In this document: one piece after another, positions 24,801-35,109 of the stretch | Layout: every line of letters starts with the position of its first letter | How positions within the stretch are numbered: the first letter of the stretch is position 1 | Assembly: GCA_036924285.1 (NCBI GenBank) | Contig: JAYKYS010000009.1 | Coordinates: 9,238,001 to 9,302,000 of the forward strand | Source of the DNA: Asterella californica | Taxonomy: Eukaryota; Streptophyta; Marchantiopsida; Marchantiales; Aytoniaceae | Reading direction: 5' to 3' | DNA length: 64,000 nucleotides | The notes under the pieces: generated by a model | The model's database searches: none | What the model saw: only the letters and a program-made list of their open reading frames with translations | Told to the model about the DNA's origin: nothing | Position numbers and translations under genes: made by a program

Positions 24801-24893
24801 CGTGGACAGACTGCAACAACTATCATCGATACTCGCAGTCTTGTCAACCCCGCTCAGCTTAAGGTCGATAATATGAGGATAAAATGCGACATA
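21870..24893. other. Intergenic stretch, no supported gene
   Basis: Several short overlapping frames on both strands. The longest (24160-24759, plus, 199 codons) has no recognisable content and competes with a smoother-looking frame at 24342-24572 that continues past two stops to about 24713. Neither has a start context or splice signals I trust. The 3' UTR of the DUF3511 gene must lie just below 24893. A perfect hairpin is at 22680-22719. Confidence 0.35.
22680..22719. repeat. Perfect 16-bp inverted repeat with 8-base loop
   Basis: AGACCATATACCAAAG at 22680-22695 and its exact reverse complement at 22704-22719, loop TGGCAAAC. No adjacent gene is known. It may be a small MITE-like hairpin or part of an RNA precursor. 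Confidence 0.9.
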
Positions 24894-25187
24894 TCACCAC
24901 CAGCCATAACGGACCTCGATATATTTGTTCTTAATCCAACGAAAACCACTTCTGACAGAGGCTTTGACCTTCCCCTCTACCGTGAACACCTTGTAAGACG
25001 CAACACGCTTCTTGCGCTTCACCTCCGGGTCGCTCATTCCTAAATCCCATGTTCGGGATTTTTGCGTCTTGTAACGCTTGGCTTGATACGGCTCATCGTA
25101 AGAGGTCCCATATGAACCGGAGATTGAAGGTCCATATTGAATAGAAGTTCCAGAAAACTGATCACTAGCTCGGCGCTCCATCGCCAT
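24894..25187 (-). CDS. DUF3511 domain protein
   Basis: A 97-residue protein from ATG at 25187 to TGA at 24894-24896, in one exon. The C-terminal half is the DUF3511 signature of land plants: MSDPEVKRKKRVASYKVFTV, then EGKVKASVRSGFRWIKNKY, ending in the family-typical YGWW. The N-terminal half is Ser/Tyr/Gly-rich and variable, as usual for the family. A second ATG two codons downstream is an alternative start; the frame is open upstream but contains no earlier ATG with a clear context. Length is close to family members (about 90-140 residues). The function is not firmly known; the very basic helical core suggests nucleic acid or membrane binding, which is inference. Confidence 0.9.
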   Translation of the reverse strand: MAMERRASDQFSGTSIQYGPSISGSYGTSYDEPYQAKRYKTQKSRTWDLGMSDPEVKRKKRVASYKVFTVEGKVKASVRSGFRWIKNKYIEVRYGWW

Positions 25188-26640
25188 TGGGAGCCCCCTC
25201 GACTTCGAAAATCTTGATTCCAGACTGGAGGGCCGTGGTTCGTCCTCCTTACACCTCCAAACAGCGAATCCCCCCGTGAGAACCACACAACACCCTGCTG
25301 CTTCTCCTAATTTCTAACGATCTACTCCACATCCACGTTCAGTTCTGCCTCACGTCCTTTACGTCCTCGCAGCTTCCTTGACACTCACGCTCGCGCTCCG
25401 ATCCTCAATTCGCCAGAGGGCCAGGCTCGTCGAATCCCGACGACATATATGTCGCTCGCATCAGTCCCTGCCGTGCACCCTCCAAGAAACGGCAGCAGGA
25501 ACCCCCAGGACAGACCGAATCAGAGTGACTTAAGAATCGATGCAGATGAGACGAAACCCGATGCTAATGGAAGCGGTCGATTGAGCATAAAAGGGATACC
25601 AAAGAAGGAACGCTGCCAGGTCAACAACAGCAACAGAGCTCAAGTCTCCCGTCAGTTCCCCCGTCCCGACTCCCGACTCCCAACCCACTGGCCACAACTA
25701 TCTCCGGCCCAGAGATTACTGAACCGGTCGAAGCCATCAAGTAGAACCAACGAATATCGTCCTCACTCTCTCCCCTTCCCTTCTCGTCCGTTACTCCACC
25801 TCGGTCGCATAACGGAGTTCTATAACCGATGACCCGGTCCCCCTTCCTGTCAGGTGGCCATTTCAGTTCAAGTCAGTTAGCTCTGATCACAGTCCGGCTT
25901 TCTTCCGTTCCGTCCGGTAGTCTTCAATCTCCTCTTGCCCCTTACATCCACAGCACTAAACCGTCCAACAGAAGTGAGCACCTCCAGAGTCGGAGTCCAG
26001 TGGTACCGTATTCTCAGTTTGCTGCCTCGGCCATCGCCCACGATCCCAGAAATGGGTCCCGACGACTCGCCGATTGTTCACTGCCCTTTTGAAAACAGCT
26101 GTCCAGCTTGACTCGCTCTTCCCCCTCTGCTCCACGCGGGCTTTCCTTCCTCTGTCGGAGTCTGTCCCGTAGAGCAACGGAGAAAGTTGCTTCGCTGCTG
26201 CAGCCTGCTTTTGCCAACACACGTTGTCTTTCCCGGCGGCCATTCAGCGCCAGCCACGATCTCACGACCACCAGTTCTCGGCAAAGCTGCAAATGAGTTC
26301 TAACGTGGCGACTCCTACTGGTTCGTGTCTTGTCAGTCCTGCGGAGCTGGACACCGCGTACCGTACGCTAGTTCATTCAAATTTCAGTTTTCCTCACCAG
26401 AAACGTAAAGGAAACCAAAATCGAAGCTATGGAAACCCTCCGATTTCGAATCTGAGAAGTATAGATGTTTGGCTCGATCTCTGTCTTCAGCTCGGATTCC
26501 GGCTCGAGACTGCTGGTGCAGCGGGTGAGAAACGGCTAACCGGTGGACCGGTGCTCATGCCATGGATGGCGTGATTCAACAGGGACAGACGGCCTGAGTG
26601 CAGGAGTCGAGGCAGCCCACTCATGTGACATCATACATAT
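25188..26640. other. GC-richer 5' flank of the DUF3511 gene
   Basis: Upstream region on the minus strand, pyrimidine-rich on the plus strand (runs such as CCCCTTCCCTTCTCG near 25767). Long but unlikely frames exist on both strands (25449-25832 plus; 26292-26014 minus), rich in Ser, Pro and Arg as expected from biased composition. I read this as 5' UTR and promoter of the DUF3511 gene. Confidence 0.4.
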
Positions 26641-28273
26641 AAGAACTTACTTAAGTCATATTTAATTCCTGGCTTTATGAGTCTGACATAGTCTGATCTT
26701 CACTCGGAAAATCCCGCGAATATGATCCCATTTCCTCAGATGCCTGGTCCTCTGGCTCCAGTGTGAAACTCTGAATAGGTACAGAGTCTTACAAGACTCG
26801 GGACCATGTGGCTATATTATATTCAGCATGACCAACTACATCTCCTATTATAGCCACGGTAAACTATGAGTCGATGACGATATTTTATGGTAGGGGAAGT
26901 GAATGGAGGTACTCAGTACTCCGGAGTCCGTACTTTCCTTCACCCAGCTACAGTTGGTAGAGTGAAAGTCGCTGGAGGAAGATACCACCTGAGAATCTCA
27001 GGCTGCATTCCGACCGTCTAATTCGATGCCAGAGTTTCTCGGTTCTGTAATAAACAGCCTATTTCAGTCGATTATCTTATTTAATATCCGGAAACCTCAG
27101 ACACTTATTTAAATTAAAGCACCTTAGAATATTCTAAGAGTAACAAGGTTTCTGCATTGGAGCAAAAGGTTCTGTTTTAGGTAAATAACCGTCTTTATTA
27201 CATAACGGGATTATTCAATTTTATTTACACGATTGATCTCTTGGATATGTCCCGAGGCATCATTCATTGCAGTGATGACTACTTTTATGTTACTTTCACG
27301 TAAGAATGTAGACTTTCAGATCGATGGAAATGGCTCTATAAATAGAGCCGAAAGAGTTGCTCCTCTTCAAGCTTCTCAGTTCAAAGTTTGCCAATGCCGA
27401 TCGAGTCACGTTTAACAAGAATTTGACACATCGCGAAACTGATCCGAGGAGAAAAAGTCTCATTGCGAAAGTTAAAGTAACATTCACTTGTTGAACTGTG
27501 ATGTAATAGTCGTAATAGACAGGAAACCATCACACTGCTCAAGAGGCCGGAGGCATGCAAAGTAGAGCCTCAAACTCGTGTCGGTTACTCACTGTTTCGT
27601 TCGATCTATTGTAGATTCGCAAAAGGAGGTAGCGGGCATTAAAGTCAATGAAATCGTTTTACCTCGATCGCTGAAACCGGATGTCGAGAGTATCACTTTT
27701 CATTCAAAAAGTTCAAGCGGGAGAAACATATATTTAGCCCTTCCACAAGTATTTGTGAGTGGAGGGATTATCTAGTTCTTTTCTCGACAGGGGATGCACG
27801 ATATTTTATGCAATGTTACTCTCCGTGCACTGAGAGGTTTTTGTGTTTTCATGATATTCTACTTACGTAGTGCAAACTGATATATGGCGAACATATTCTT
27901 CAAGACTTCCCCGTATACATGGTGGCGAACAGAAGAGGGGACTCAGGTTCAGAAGTTTGAGACCAATGAACTAAGTTCAGCTTCGTGTTAAAACAATCGC
28001 TTCATGAACTTCCGTCGATTCGTTTTATGAAACAGTTTTCATGGATTCCTGCAGTTTATGTGAAGGCGCATATACTTTAACCCAAATTCTCGGCAAAATT
28101 AGAGGGTGATGATGGTGGGACCTTTAAGTTCGGATGACAGGGTTACCCAAGAAGATCGGCCAAACTAGTTAGTGGGAATCCAGCCTCATTCCTCCCTTTG
28201 CCACAAAGATGACATGAGATGAGTCAGGATGATAGGCAGATTCGAACGAGCTATACGAACTGTACGAGATGAA
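26641..28273. other. Intergenic stretch with a possible promoter
   Basis: No gene recognised. A 9-bp inverted repeat GTGGCTATA/TATAGCCAC spans 26808-26857. A TATA-like palindrome is at 27332-27349. Small plus-strand frames follow (27578-27775) without family resemblance. Confidence 0.35.
27332..27349. promoter_or_regulatory. Palindromic TATA-like element
   Basis: GGCTCTATAAATAGAGCC: an 8-bp inverted repeat around AA with the consensus core CTATAAATAG. It would fit a plant TATA box, best in the plus direction, but no clear coding sequence follows within a few hundred bases. Confidence 0.4.
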
Positions 28274-28729
28274 TCATTTGGAGTGGATAGTTACAACTTC
28301 ATGCAGGTCTGTTTGTTCCAAGTTGCTTTCAACGTAGATGATGGATGAGTTCCCGGCTGCACACAAGGTTCGCATAGTTGAATGAGCAGCAAATAAGGCA
28401 GAACTTACGCAGACATAGCAGGGCAACCCGGCACACCAAGGCTTCGAGTTGATGTCAAGGTTTTGCATGGCCAGGAGAACTCTGGTCTCGGCAGCTCTTG
28501 CTTCCGAAAGCCTCACTACTACGGAATAGCTGGAAGAAGCGGATTGCCAGCCACAGCAAAGAGGAACTATCCACGAACAGCCAACAGAAAAAGCAAGAGA
28601 AGATACAGGAGAAGGAAGTGAGTGAAAGTGATTGCAGGACTTGCTGCTGCTTCCTACCTTTTCCTTACCGAATGATGACGTTTCACTTGTGTGGACAGTG
28701 CCTCTGGGCCTTGCTTTAGATTGAGCCAC
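28274..28729 (-). CDS. Hypothetical ORF, doubtful
   Basis: The frame is open for 151 codons on the minus strand to a TGA at 28274. It begins at a GTG, so the first usable ATG is internal (around LLAMQNLDIN). The lower half (VRLSEARAAETRVLLAMQNL, then WCAGLPCYVC, then SSIIYVESNLEQTDLHEVV) reads like protein. A strong donor (GTAAGT) follows CYVC and an acceptor-like GTGTGCAG lies 52 bases on, but splicing there would shift the frame, so I favour an unspliced ORF or chance. No family recognised. Confidence 0.25.
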   Translation of the reverse strand: MAQSKARPRGTVHTSETSSFGKEKVGSSSKSCNHFHSLPSPVSSLAFSVGCSWIVPLCCGWQSASSSYSVVVRLSEARAAETRVLLAMQNLDINSKPWCAGLPCYVCVSSALFAAHSTMRTLCAAGNSSIIYVESNLEQTDLHEVVTIHSK

Positions 28730-31248
28730 CGTGTAGCATGCAGGCAGAGTTTATTCCCTCCAGAGTCCACTAGATACACGCGTTGACGACATGTCTACGT
28801 ACTCTGATATCGGGCGACATCACCTCCGTCCGATGACCAGAGATCAAACCCCCAGTAGGTTCCTCATGTAGGTGAGGCATTTGGTTTTCCGTTTGCGCAA
28901 CTTTGCGGTGGCCTGAAATAAAGCATTAGGGAATGTAAAAGTTAAAGGAAAATATTCCTACCAATAGGAGAGGAAGGAAGCATTATAGATTCTTTTACTG
29001 TAAAACCTCATGAGCGAAACAAACCAAAAAAAAATTAAAAAAAATTGCTTGCGGTTTTTTTCTGCTAACACCGCAAGAGATACCGCAGAAAACATCTGCA
29101 TATGCCTGGTCGAAATAGTAACTCCCTGTCGCGAGTTAACAATATTTAAAAATGTTTTAACTTTACCCCTATTTCTTTCCACTAGATTGAAGAGAGAGAA
29201 AAAAAAGAGAAAAACATCTCCTCTCTGTCCATTCCAACACCACTAAATAGTTGGTGGTGTTGGAGTTAGAGTTACAGTACAACCGTCACAAGGAGCTAGT
29301 AATGGTTATTACGGAGTAACGACTCTAAAGACTTAGTTTAGTTTGTAACCGGAAAATAAGTTCCGGTATATGTCAAGGAAGATGTACTTCCGACAAGCAC
29401 CCATCAAGTTGAAGATAAGGCGTGCCATTTAAAGACACATCCAAAGAGATCCCACTTACAGTACAACGAATCAGTACTTTACCTCCAAGCGAGATCCTTC
29501 TCAATAGATAGCTTGTCAGGATCAACAATTCCATCTGAGTGATGACTAATATAAAACAATACCTCCATCTGCACTCATGCTGTACTTAGCCAATAATGGA
29601 TCTGTTTCGTCATATAACCGAACTTATAATATAAGTTCTGCATCTTCCTTATCTCTAGATCTCCCCACTTGAGATGGAGTTGAGTGTTAACAGTGTCAGT
29701 CCAAACAGTGGAGTGTACGATCATGGGTGGCATAGCTCTCATTACGGACAAACGAGTCTCTGGGTTTGATGATTCCTACGTCCCCACATATGGCTCCACG
29801 GTGGTATCAATCCCACTCATTCCCCAGCTCTGGGATTTTGTATTTCGACCGACCTCCTGTAATTTCTGAAACTGTGACAGCAACTTTGACATAGATCGTG
29901 CTCTCCGTGCTGAAAGTAAACAGTATTATTATTCACTGAAAAGTTGTAGAGTATGAAAGACATCTAGAGCTGGCCAAGAGTCGAAGAGAATACTCAGTAA
30001 TAGTCAATATGTGCTTGCTTTGCCGGAGAGCTGTCTGGAGGTGAACTCACAACATCTAGCTATGATCTACAGAAAGCTTAAAAGATTGATAACAGTTGTC
30101 AGGTGATAATCGTCTTCGCTGCTCCAAGTAGTTGCAAACGATACATAGTTTGGTTAACCGAGCAAGTAACGAATGAACAATTGCTTGCCCATCTCGCGCC
30201 CATCATCCTCAACAGCTTCTTCCAACGCATAAGGAGCCGCCTGAGAGTTGGCAAAAGGGTGATGAAGAGTGTTGCGAGGTTGAGTGTAAGAAACTCCCGA
30301 CTCCCGACCTAAACTTCACGAGCACGAGGAGGATCCAAGACTCCTTCTAGCGTGCGGCTTGGAACTCGGAATATGCTGAAGTTGATGAGTGCCCACAAAC
30401 GGAATCCATGTGGACCAGCTCTGTTTATGCCTGTACCTCCAGCTCCCAATTGCCGATTCCGAATCGGCCATTCATATAAAAAGGTATTTTGTTTCGAGTC
30501 ACATGTGTTTTGCGTCCTCTGCGGACGACCGGATCATTATAATCTACAATAATCATTTCCTTACAGGGTTTCTATCGTCGATCGTAGGCTCTGGAGCCGA
30601 ACGCAAGTCAATCGTTGACTTCTGTCACATGTAGACCAGCGATCCATAAAGGGGAAGTACCTGGACTTAGGCGAAACTACCATGGGAACACGTACCACGC
30701 AAGCTTTACTGCGCGTGACCTTTAAGAACTACAGTCGACACTCCCCACTGTTAGTACTCGAGGAGTTATCAGAGAATTAGTAGCAATTAACGAATAGAAG
30801 GATTAGAGAAATGTTTTCAAAAAGTTTCTTACATGGTGAACACAGTGAGACTTCTGAACAAGAGATATATATAAGTATTTCCTACCCAATACTTTGCTGG
30901 TGTCAGTATAATTGAAGGCGTAATTTAACAAAAAAGTTCCCAATCTCCAAAGTTCTTTTGTTTCATTATAGAGAGTAAAACTTTTTGTGACAGTTCCGGA
31001 ATATAACGATTATGGGAAGAACAGTTAAGGAGTGCTGACTTGCCCTATTTTTGGTTGCTGGGACTTATACTACCTGAAGGCTTTAATAGACGCCTATACC
31101 TAAAATAGAATTTGAGCCTAAACTGTATGGATTAGGAGCAGGGTGAAGTAAAATTAAAAAGAGACAGATTTACCTAAAAATAGTCAGGTACAGTGTAAAA
31201 TCCACTTCCTGGCTACCCTATCTTTGTCAATATCTAGTAGTGTAGGGG
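28730..31248. other. AT-rich intergenic stretch, nothing identified
   Basis: Only short frames. Small hairpins occur: an 11-bp stem TCCAACACCAC/GTGGTGTTGGA at 29233-29264 and CTTGCGGT/ACCGCAAG at about 29047-29075. No gene or known repeat was recognised. Confidence 0.35.
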
Positions 31249-31318
31249 AATACACGGATTGATAGATTGGCATATTATACGTTTAAATATAATATGTCAA
31301 TATATCAATCCGTGTATT
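31249..31318. repeat. 31-bp near-perfect hairpin, 8-base loop
   Basis: 31249-31279 pairs with 31288-31318 with about three mismatches; the outer 16 bp (AATACACGGATTGATA) pair perfectly. The loop is CGTTTAAA. It could be a short MITE or a small-RNA precursor; the AT-rich surroundings make either possible. Confidence 0.85.
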
Positions 31319-31667
31319 TTCACAACTTATTTGTGATGAGGTTTATGTATTATGTAAGACTGTCTTCTACTCATTCTGAAATTTGTACACTACAAATTAT
31401 TCACAATGGAGATTCAATGAAGTATATACTAATCTGCAAAACACTCAAAAAATCCCAAGTTCCAAATGATCTCTTATCTCTCATAAGCACATCATTTTTC
31501 TGTAACTGTAAACAGAATGAAACTGTCTTATGAAGCCAGCACACTAACAGACATCAACTGAAAATTATGCATCCCAAAAGCACTACGGGAATAAAGTATA
31601 CAAGAAGATGAAAATTCTTGGATGTCGTTTCTGTGCTTCGTGTACCATATCTTTCTAGAAGAAATTA
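31319..31667. other. AT-rich stretch, nothing identified
   Basis: An 88-codon plus-strand frame (31267-31533) overlaps the hairpin and has no recognisable content. Confidence 0.3.
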
Positions 31668-31982
31668 GTTATCCACGGAGAGGGATCAACATAACAGAAA
31701 TTTTAATTCTTTCTATATTAAAAGTTTTATATAATTTACAAAAATTTAAATTAAATTATAAATAATATATGTTAACCAATCTCAGAGGAGTCAACTCATC
31801 TAAGTATAAACCATAAGTGGAGTTCGGGCTGATGCGTTGCTGGGGATAAGTCCGAGACTATAATTCTGAAATCGCATCATTTTATGAGAATTTATAATTT
31901 ATATTTTAACTTTTCTCGCCAGAAGAATTAGAATATAAATTACACCTCATGTACACTTCTAAGTGTACATGAGGTAAATATC
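31668..31982 (+). repeat. Hairpin element, copy 5
   Basis: Starts GTTATCCACGG, core TATAAACCATAAG at 31805, block GGATAAGTCCGAGA shared with copy 6, a first long AT-rich stem (ATTTATATTTTAACTTTTCTC against GAAGAATTAGAATATAAAT), then a perfect 15-bp stem ACCTCATGTACACTT/AAGTGTACATGAGGT (31944-31975, two-base loop), ending TAAATATCC. The LINE endonuclease relic begins about 35 bases downstream. Confidence 0.65.
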
Positions 31983-32016
31983 CTCCTTGAAACACTTAGC
32001 TGTTGGATGCAAACCG

Positions 32017-33480
32017 ATGCAGGTAGTCTCATGGAATGTGTGCGAATTTGGATCGCAATTGAGAGCACGTGTACTTAAGTCTTGGATGGAGACAGAAGGA
32101 AATAACATTAGAATTTTAGCACTACAAAAACTAAAGGCGGGTGACACAAATCTAATATAACAATTACAACAGATTATGGTAGTAAACACATAGTTGATTA
32201 CTCCAGTTCAGAACGGGGAGGAAAATCTATAGTGTTCCACTCCTCCTTCCAAGTTTCTGCGAGAGGCACAAAAGGTGACGGGTAGATGGTATGGATTACA
32301 ATGGAGATATAAGTAGGACAGGTGGGGTTCGCATCAGTTTACGCATCCAATAACCCAAGAGACAGAGTAGGCCTGTGGAAATAAATAGAGGAGATGAAAA
32401 ATGAGGGGTAGTGAGGAATTAGATAAAAACTTTGAAGAATGCAGGGCACTAGAGCGTTAGAGCGAGTGAACTTTGAGGAAAACACGAGGAAATGGATAGA
32501 AGCGGAAAGCTGCATCAGAAAGTACGACCATATTGAGACGGTAAAGTGGCAGAAGATGTCAAGGTGAAGTGGATAAATGAAGAGGAAGCGTCATTAAAAT
32601 TCTTCTTTGCGGTACTGAGGTCCAAACAACAGAGAGAAGATATCAGGTGCGCAATAAATGACGCGGAGGAGGAAGTCACTGAACATAAATGTATTCTTGA
32701 AGAAGTGAGCATTTTTTACATAACACTGTACAAAGCCGAAGAGGTCAGGTTATGCATGGTGGATGAACTCCGGGAACTTTTTCTCGCTTAATGTTATCCG
32801 GAATATATATATATATTAAATAAAAATATATATTAAGTAAGTATAAATAATTAAAATATATCATAAAAGTTATCTGTTAGCTATGCCTGGAAACACGGAG
32901 AGAGTAGGAGATAACCCATAAGTTTTTACTCGAGGGCCGCGCTTCAGAAGATACAAGTCCGAGAATCCATACTCATTAATACATTAATATACACTGAGGT
33001 TAATTTAATACCTAACCTTTCCTACCGGAAGGGTTAGGTATTAGATTAAACTCCTGTATATTTATCTCCTCCATCAGAAGATGAAGGAGGTGAATATGCA
33101 GGTGCTCTGAGTATCTGAGGGAAGGGGTGAACGTAGTCAAAAAGAAGGTCCTTCTGAACAAAGAGACGGGTTTCACATCGGAAGATAACATTATCATAAA
33201 GGTTGTACCTAAGCTCGAAGAGGTCAATGATGTAATTAGCAAGATGAAAGTCAACAAGTCGCCAAGACTAGACGGTGTGATGGTGGAGAGCCTAGAAGAT
33301 AGTATAGGACCATCCTTAGTAATTAGAGGAGCTGGAGAACGCACGTGGAGGAGGTACATGAGGAGTAGGAGAATGATCGATGCTTGGTGTAGCTCGTTAG
33401 AAGTAGCGGACCTTGGTTCACTAGAAAGGTTCATCTTGTTCTCCTGTTGTTGCTATTGTAAAGTTTGTTACAAGTAGAGA
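32017..33480 (+). pseudogene. LINE (non-LTR retrotransposon) relic: endonuclease and start of RT
   Basis: Pieces read in the order of a LINE ORF2. 32017-32160: N-terminus of an apurinic-type endonuclease (VVSWNVCEFGSQLRARVLKS, then IRILALQKLK); the usual catalytic Glu of the LQE motif is Lys here. About 32310-32400, in another frame: VGFASVYASNNPRDRVGLW, a conserved endonuclease block. 32546-32791: the linker before RT (ASLKFFFAVLRSKQQREDI, then FYITLYKAEEV). 33127-33300: the block before the RT fingers (KLEEVNDVISKMKVNKSPRL followed by DGV). Coding similarity is lost after about 33300-33480, so most of RT is missing. The hairpin element (32793-33100) interrupts it. Stops and frameshifts throughout. 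Confidence 0.82.
32793..33100 (+). repeat. Hairpin element, copy 6, inside the LINE ORF
   Basis: Starts GTTATCCGGAA directly after the LINE codons for VDELRELFLA, core ATAACCCATAAG at 32911, block ATACAAGTCCGAGAATCC, a 17-bp first stem (TAATACCTAACCTTTCC, loop TACC, one G-T pair), then CTCCTCCATCAGAAGATGAAGGAG and the end GGTGAATATGCAG. LINE coding sequence resumes within about 30 bases. Length 308 bp, against 284 and 315 for copies 2 and 5. Confidence 0.7.
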
Positions 33481-34640
33481 GGGATGAAATATTTTGCAAG
33501 CATACGACTCCCTATCTCTTAGAGGTTCTGATGGCTCTTGTACATCTCTGTTGTGCCACTAAGCAAAGAACTTGACTATTTGATGATGTGTCCCAACTTG
33601 GTAATCCTTACCTTCAACAAGTCATCAGTAGATTGGCAAGATACATACTTCTCCATCTATAACCTGCTCCTATAGCTATTCAAAATAATCCGAGGTCTCG
33701 AGGAAAGAAGAGACCCATTTCGCTGTTGTGTCGACGGAGCCACTTTCATCAAAGAAAATAGATGATCTAGTGGTGTAACACACAAGAAAACCAAAAGATG
33801 CTCAAAAGTACTAATATAAAGATCGAACCCACAGAGATGCAAATAGATATGATCCAAATGTAGTAAACAAGTGACAAATGTGATTCTTTATCGTTGTCTT
33901 TTATTCTCACGGACAAAAATCAGTCCCGGTAGAGATCAAACTCAGTTCTATCCAACAAGACAGAGTTGATAATCCTAAAAAATAACATAACAGATACTAA
34001 ACAGATTAGGGACCTCAAGAAAAAGATAAACAACAAAGAATACAGAGCCACGGATAACAAGTCTCAACAGAGAAGTACTGTTGAAGTGCTGCTAAGCAGC
34101 TTCTATCACCATAGACACTAAGTGTCTTCACACTAAGTTATCTTTACTACTACTGCTCCCAGAAATTCTGACGAAGAAGATTCTTCTCCGTCGAAGTACG
34201 AAGTACAACTTCTTCCGAAGTGACTTCCTAAGAAGAACTTCACCACGAAGATACTTCTTAAGAAGAACAACTTTCTCTAAAGTAACTTCGTCCTAAAACT
34301 ACTTCGTAGTTGTTGGTTTGTTCTCAGACTTCGTCACAAACTTCTTACTCTGATTTCAGTTGTAACTGACAACGAACTTCGTCACCCAGAATAACTCCTA
34401 CCACAACACACTATGAAACTTCGTAAGTAAAACTCCGAAGAAGACAAGTACACGATGGCTCCGTAAACTTCAGAAAAGTATAAATCCAAAATAACAAACA
34501 CATAGAGGTCATGAACACGAACAACACAACGCTTATATACATCTTTGTCCGATGTCGTGTCGTGGACCGGCTCCTACCTGAAAATCTATTTTCGATACTT
34601 ATCATTATCTCTCCAAATACACTCATGGGACTAAAAATGA
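33481..34640. other. Unassigned stretch with CTTCG/GAAG-rich low complexity
   Basis: No gene. 34150-34420 is made of shuffled ACTTCGTC, GAAGTTCTTC and AAGAAGAAC motifs, a cryptically simple sequence. 33660-33730 (minus frame) and 34411-34756 hold only short frames. Confidence 0.4.
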
Positions 34641-35109
34641 GGCTTTTTGCACAACTTCTGATCTTCAATTTCATTACATCAATGGGTAGAGCTCATTGTC
34701 AGCTTTCCATAGGCACTTCATCTACTTCATTTGGACGTCTAGTGGAGAAGTTATGAGACTCGAAAGATGAGAAAAGCAAGTTAAGCCTTAGCTTACGGGC
34801 TTTTTGCATAACTTTGGATCTTCACCTTCATTGCATCAATGGATAGAGCTAGTTGTCAGCTTTCCATGGCCACTTCGTCTACTTCATTTGGACGCATAGT
34901 GGAGAAGTTACGAGACTCAAAAGATGGGAAAGCAAGCTAGGCCATAGCTTACGAACTTTTTGCACAACTTTGGATCTTCACTTTCATTACATCACTGGGT
35001 AGAGCTCATTATCAGCTTTCCATGGGCACTTCGTCTACTTCATTTGGACGCTTAGTGGTGAAGTTACGAGACTCGAAAGAAGAGAAAATCAAGCTAAGCC
35101 CTAGCTTAC
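34641..35109 (+). repeat. Three tandem units of a ~157-bp repeat, left array
   Basis: Units start GGCTTTTTGCACAACTT near 34641, 34798 and 34953. Each contains GGGTAGAGCTCATTGTCAGC, then TTCCATAGGCACTTC, then TACTTCATTTGGACG, then GTGGAGAAGTTACGAGACTC. The same unit, same orientation, forms two copies at 53050-53361. The downstream flank GACTAGGTATTTGCGGCTC is also shared between both loci. Confidence 0.88.

Noticed and set aside
25449..25832. 127-codon plus-strand ORF upstream of the DUF3511 gene
   Set aside because: Ser/Pro/Arg-rich translation expected from C-rich flank; no family resemblance; overlaps the likely promoter and 5' UTR of the minus-strand gene.
29233..29264. 11-bp hairpin with a GGTGGTGTTGG arm
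   Set aside because: Short stem and low-complexity arm in an AT-rich area; not strong enough for a separate finding.
31668..33100. Group II intron interpretation of the hairpin elements
   Set aside because: No GUGYG start and no domain V type stem (AGC triad with GNRA loop) could be found; the hairpins have other sequences.
32793..33100. U12-type intron inside the LINE (GTTATCC at the left end)
   Set aside because: The U12 donor consensus is RTATCCTT; the match is only partial, and no branch-site consensus was seen. An expressed LINE would also lose such an intron on copying.
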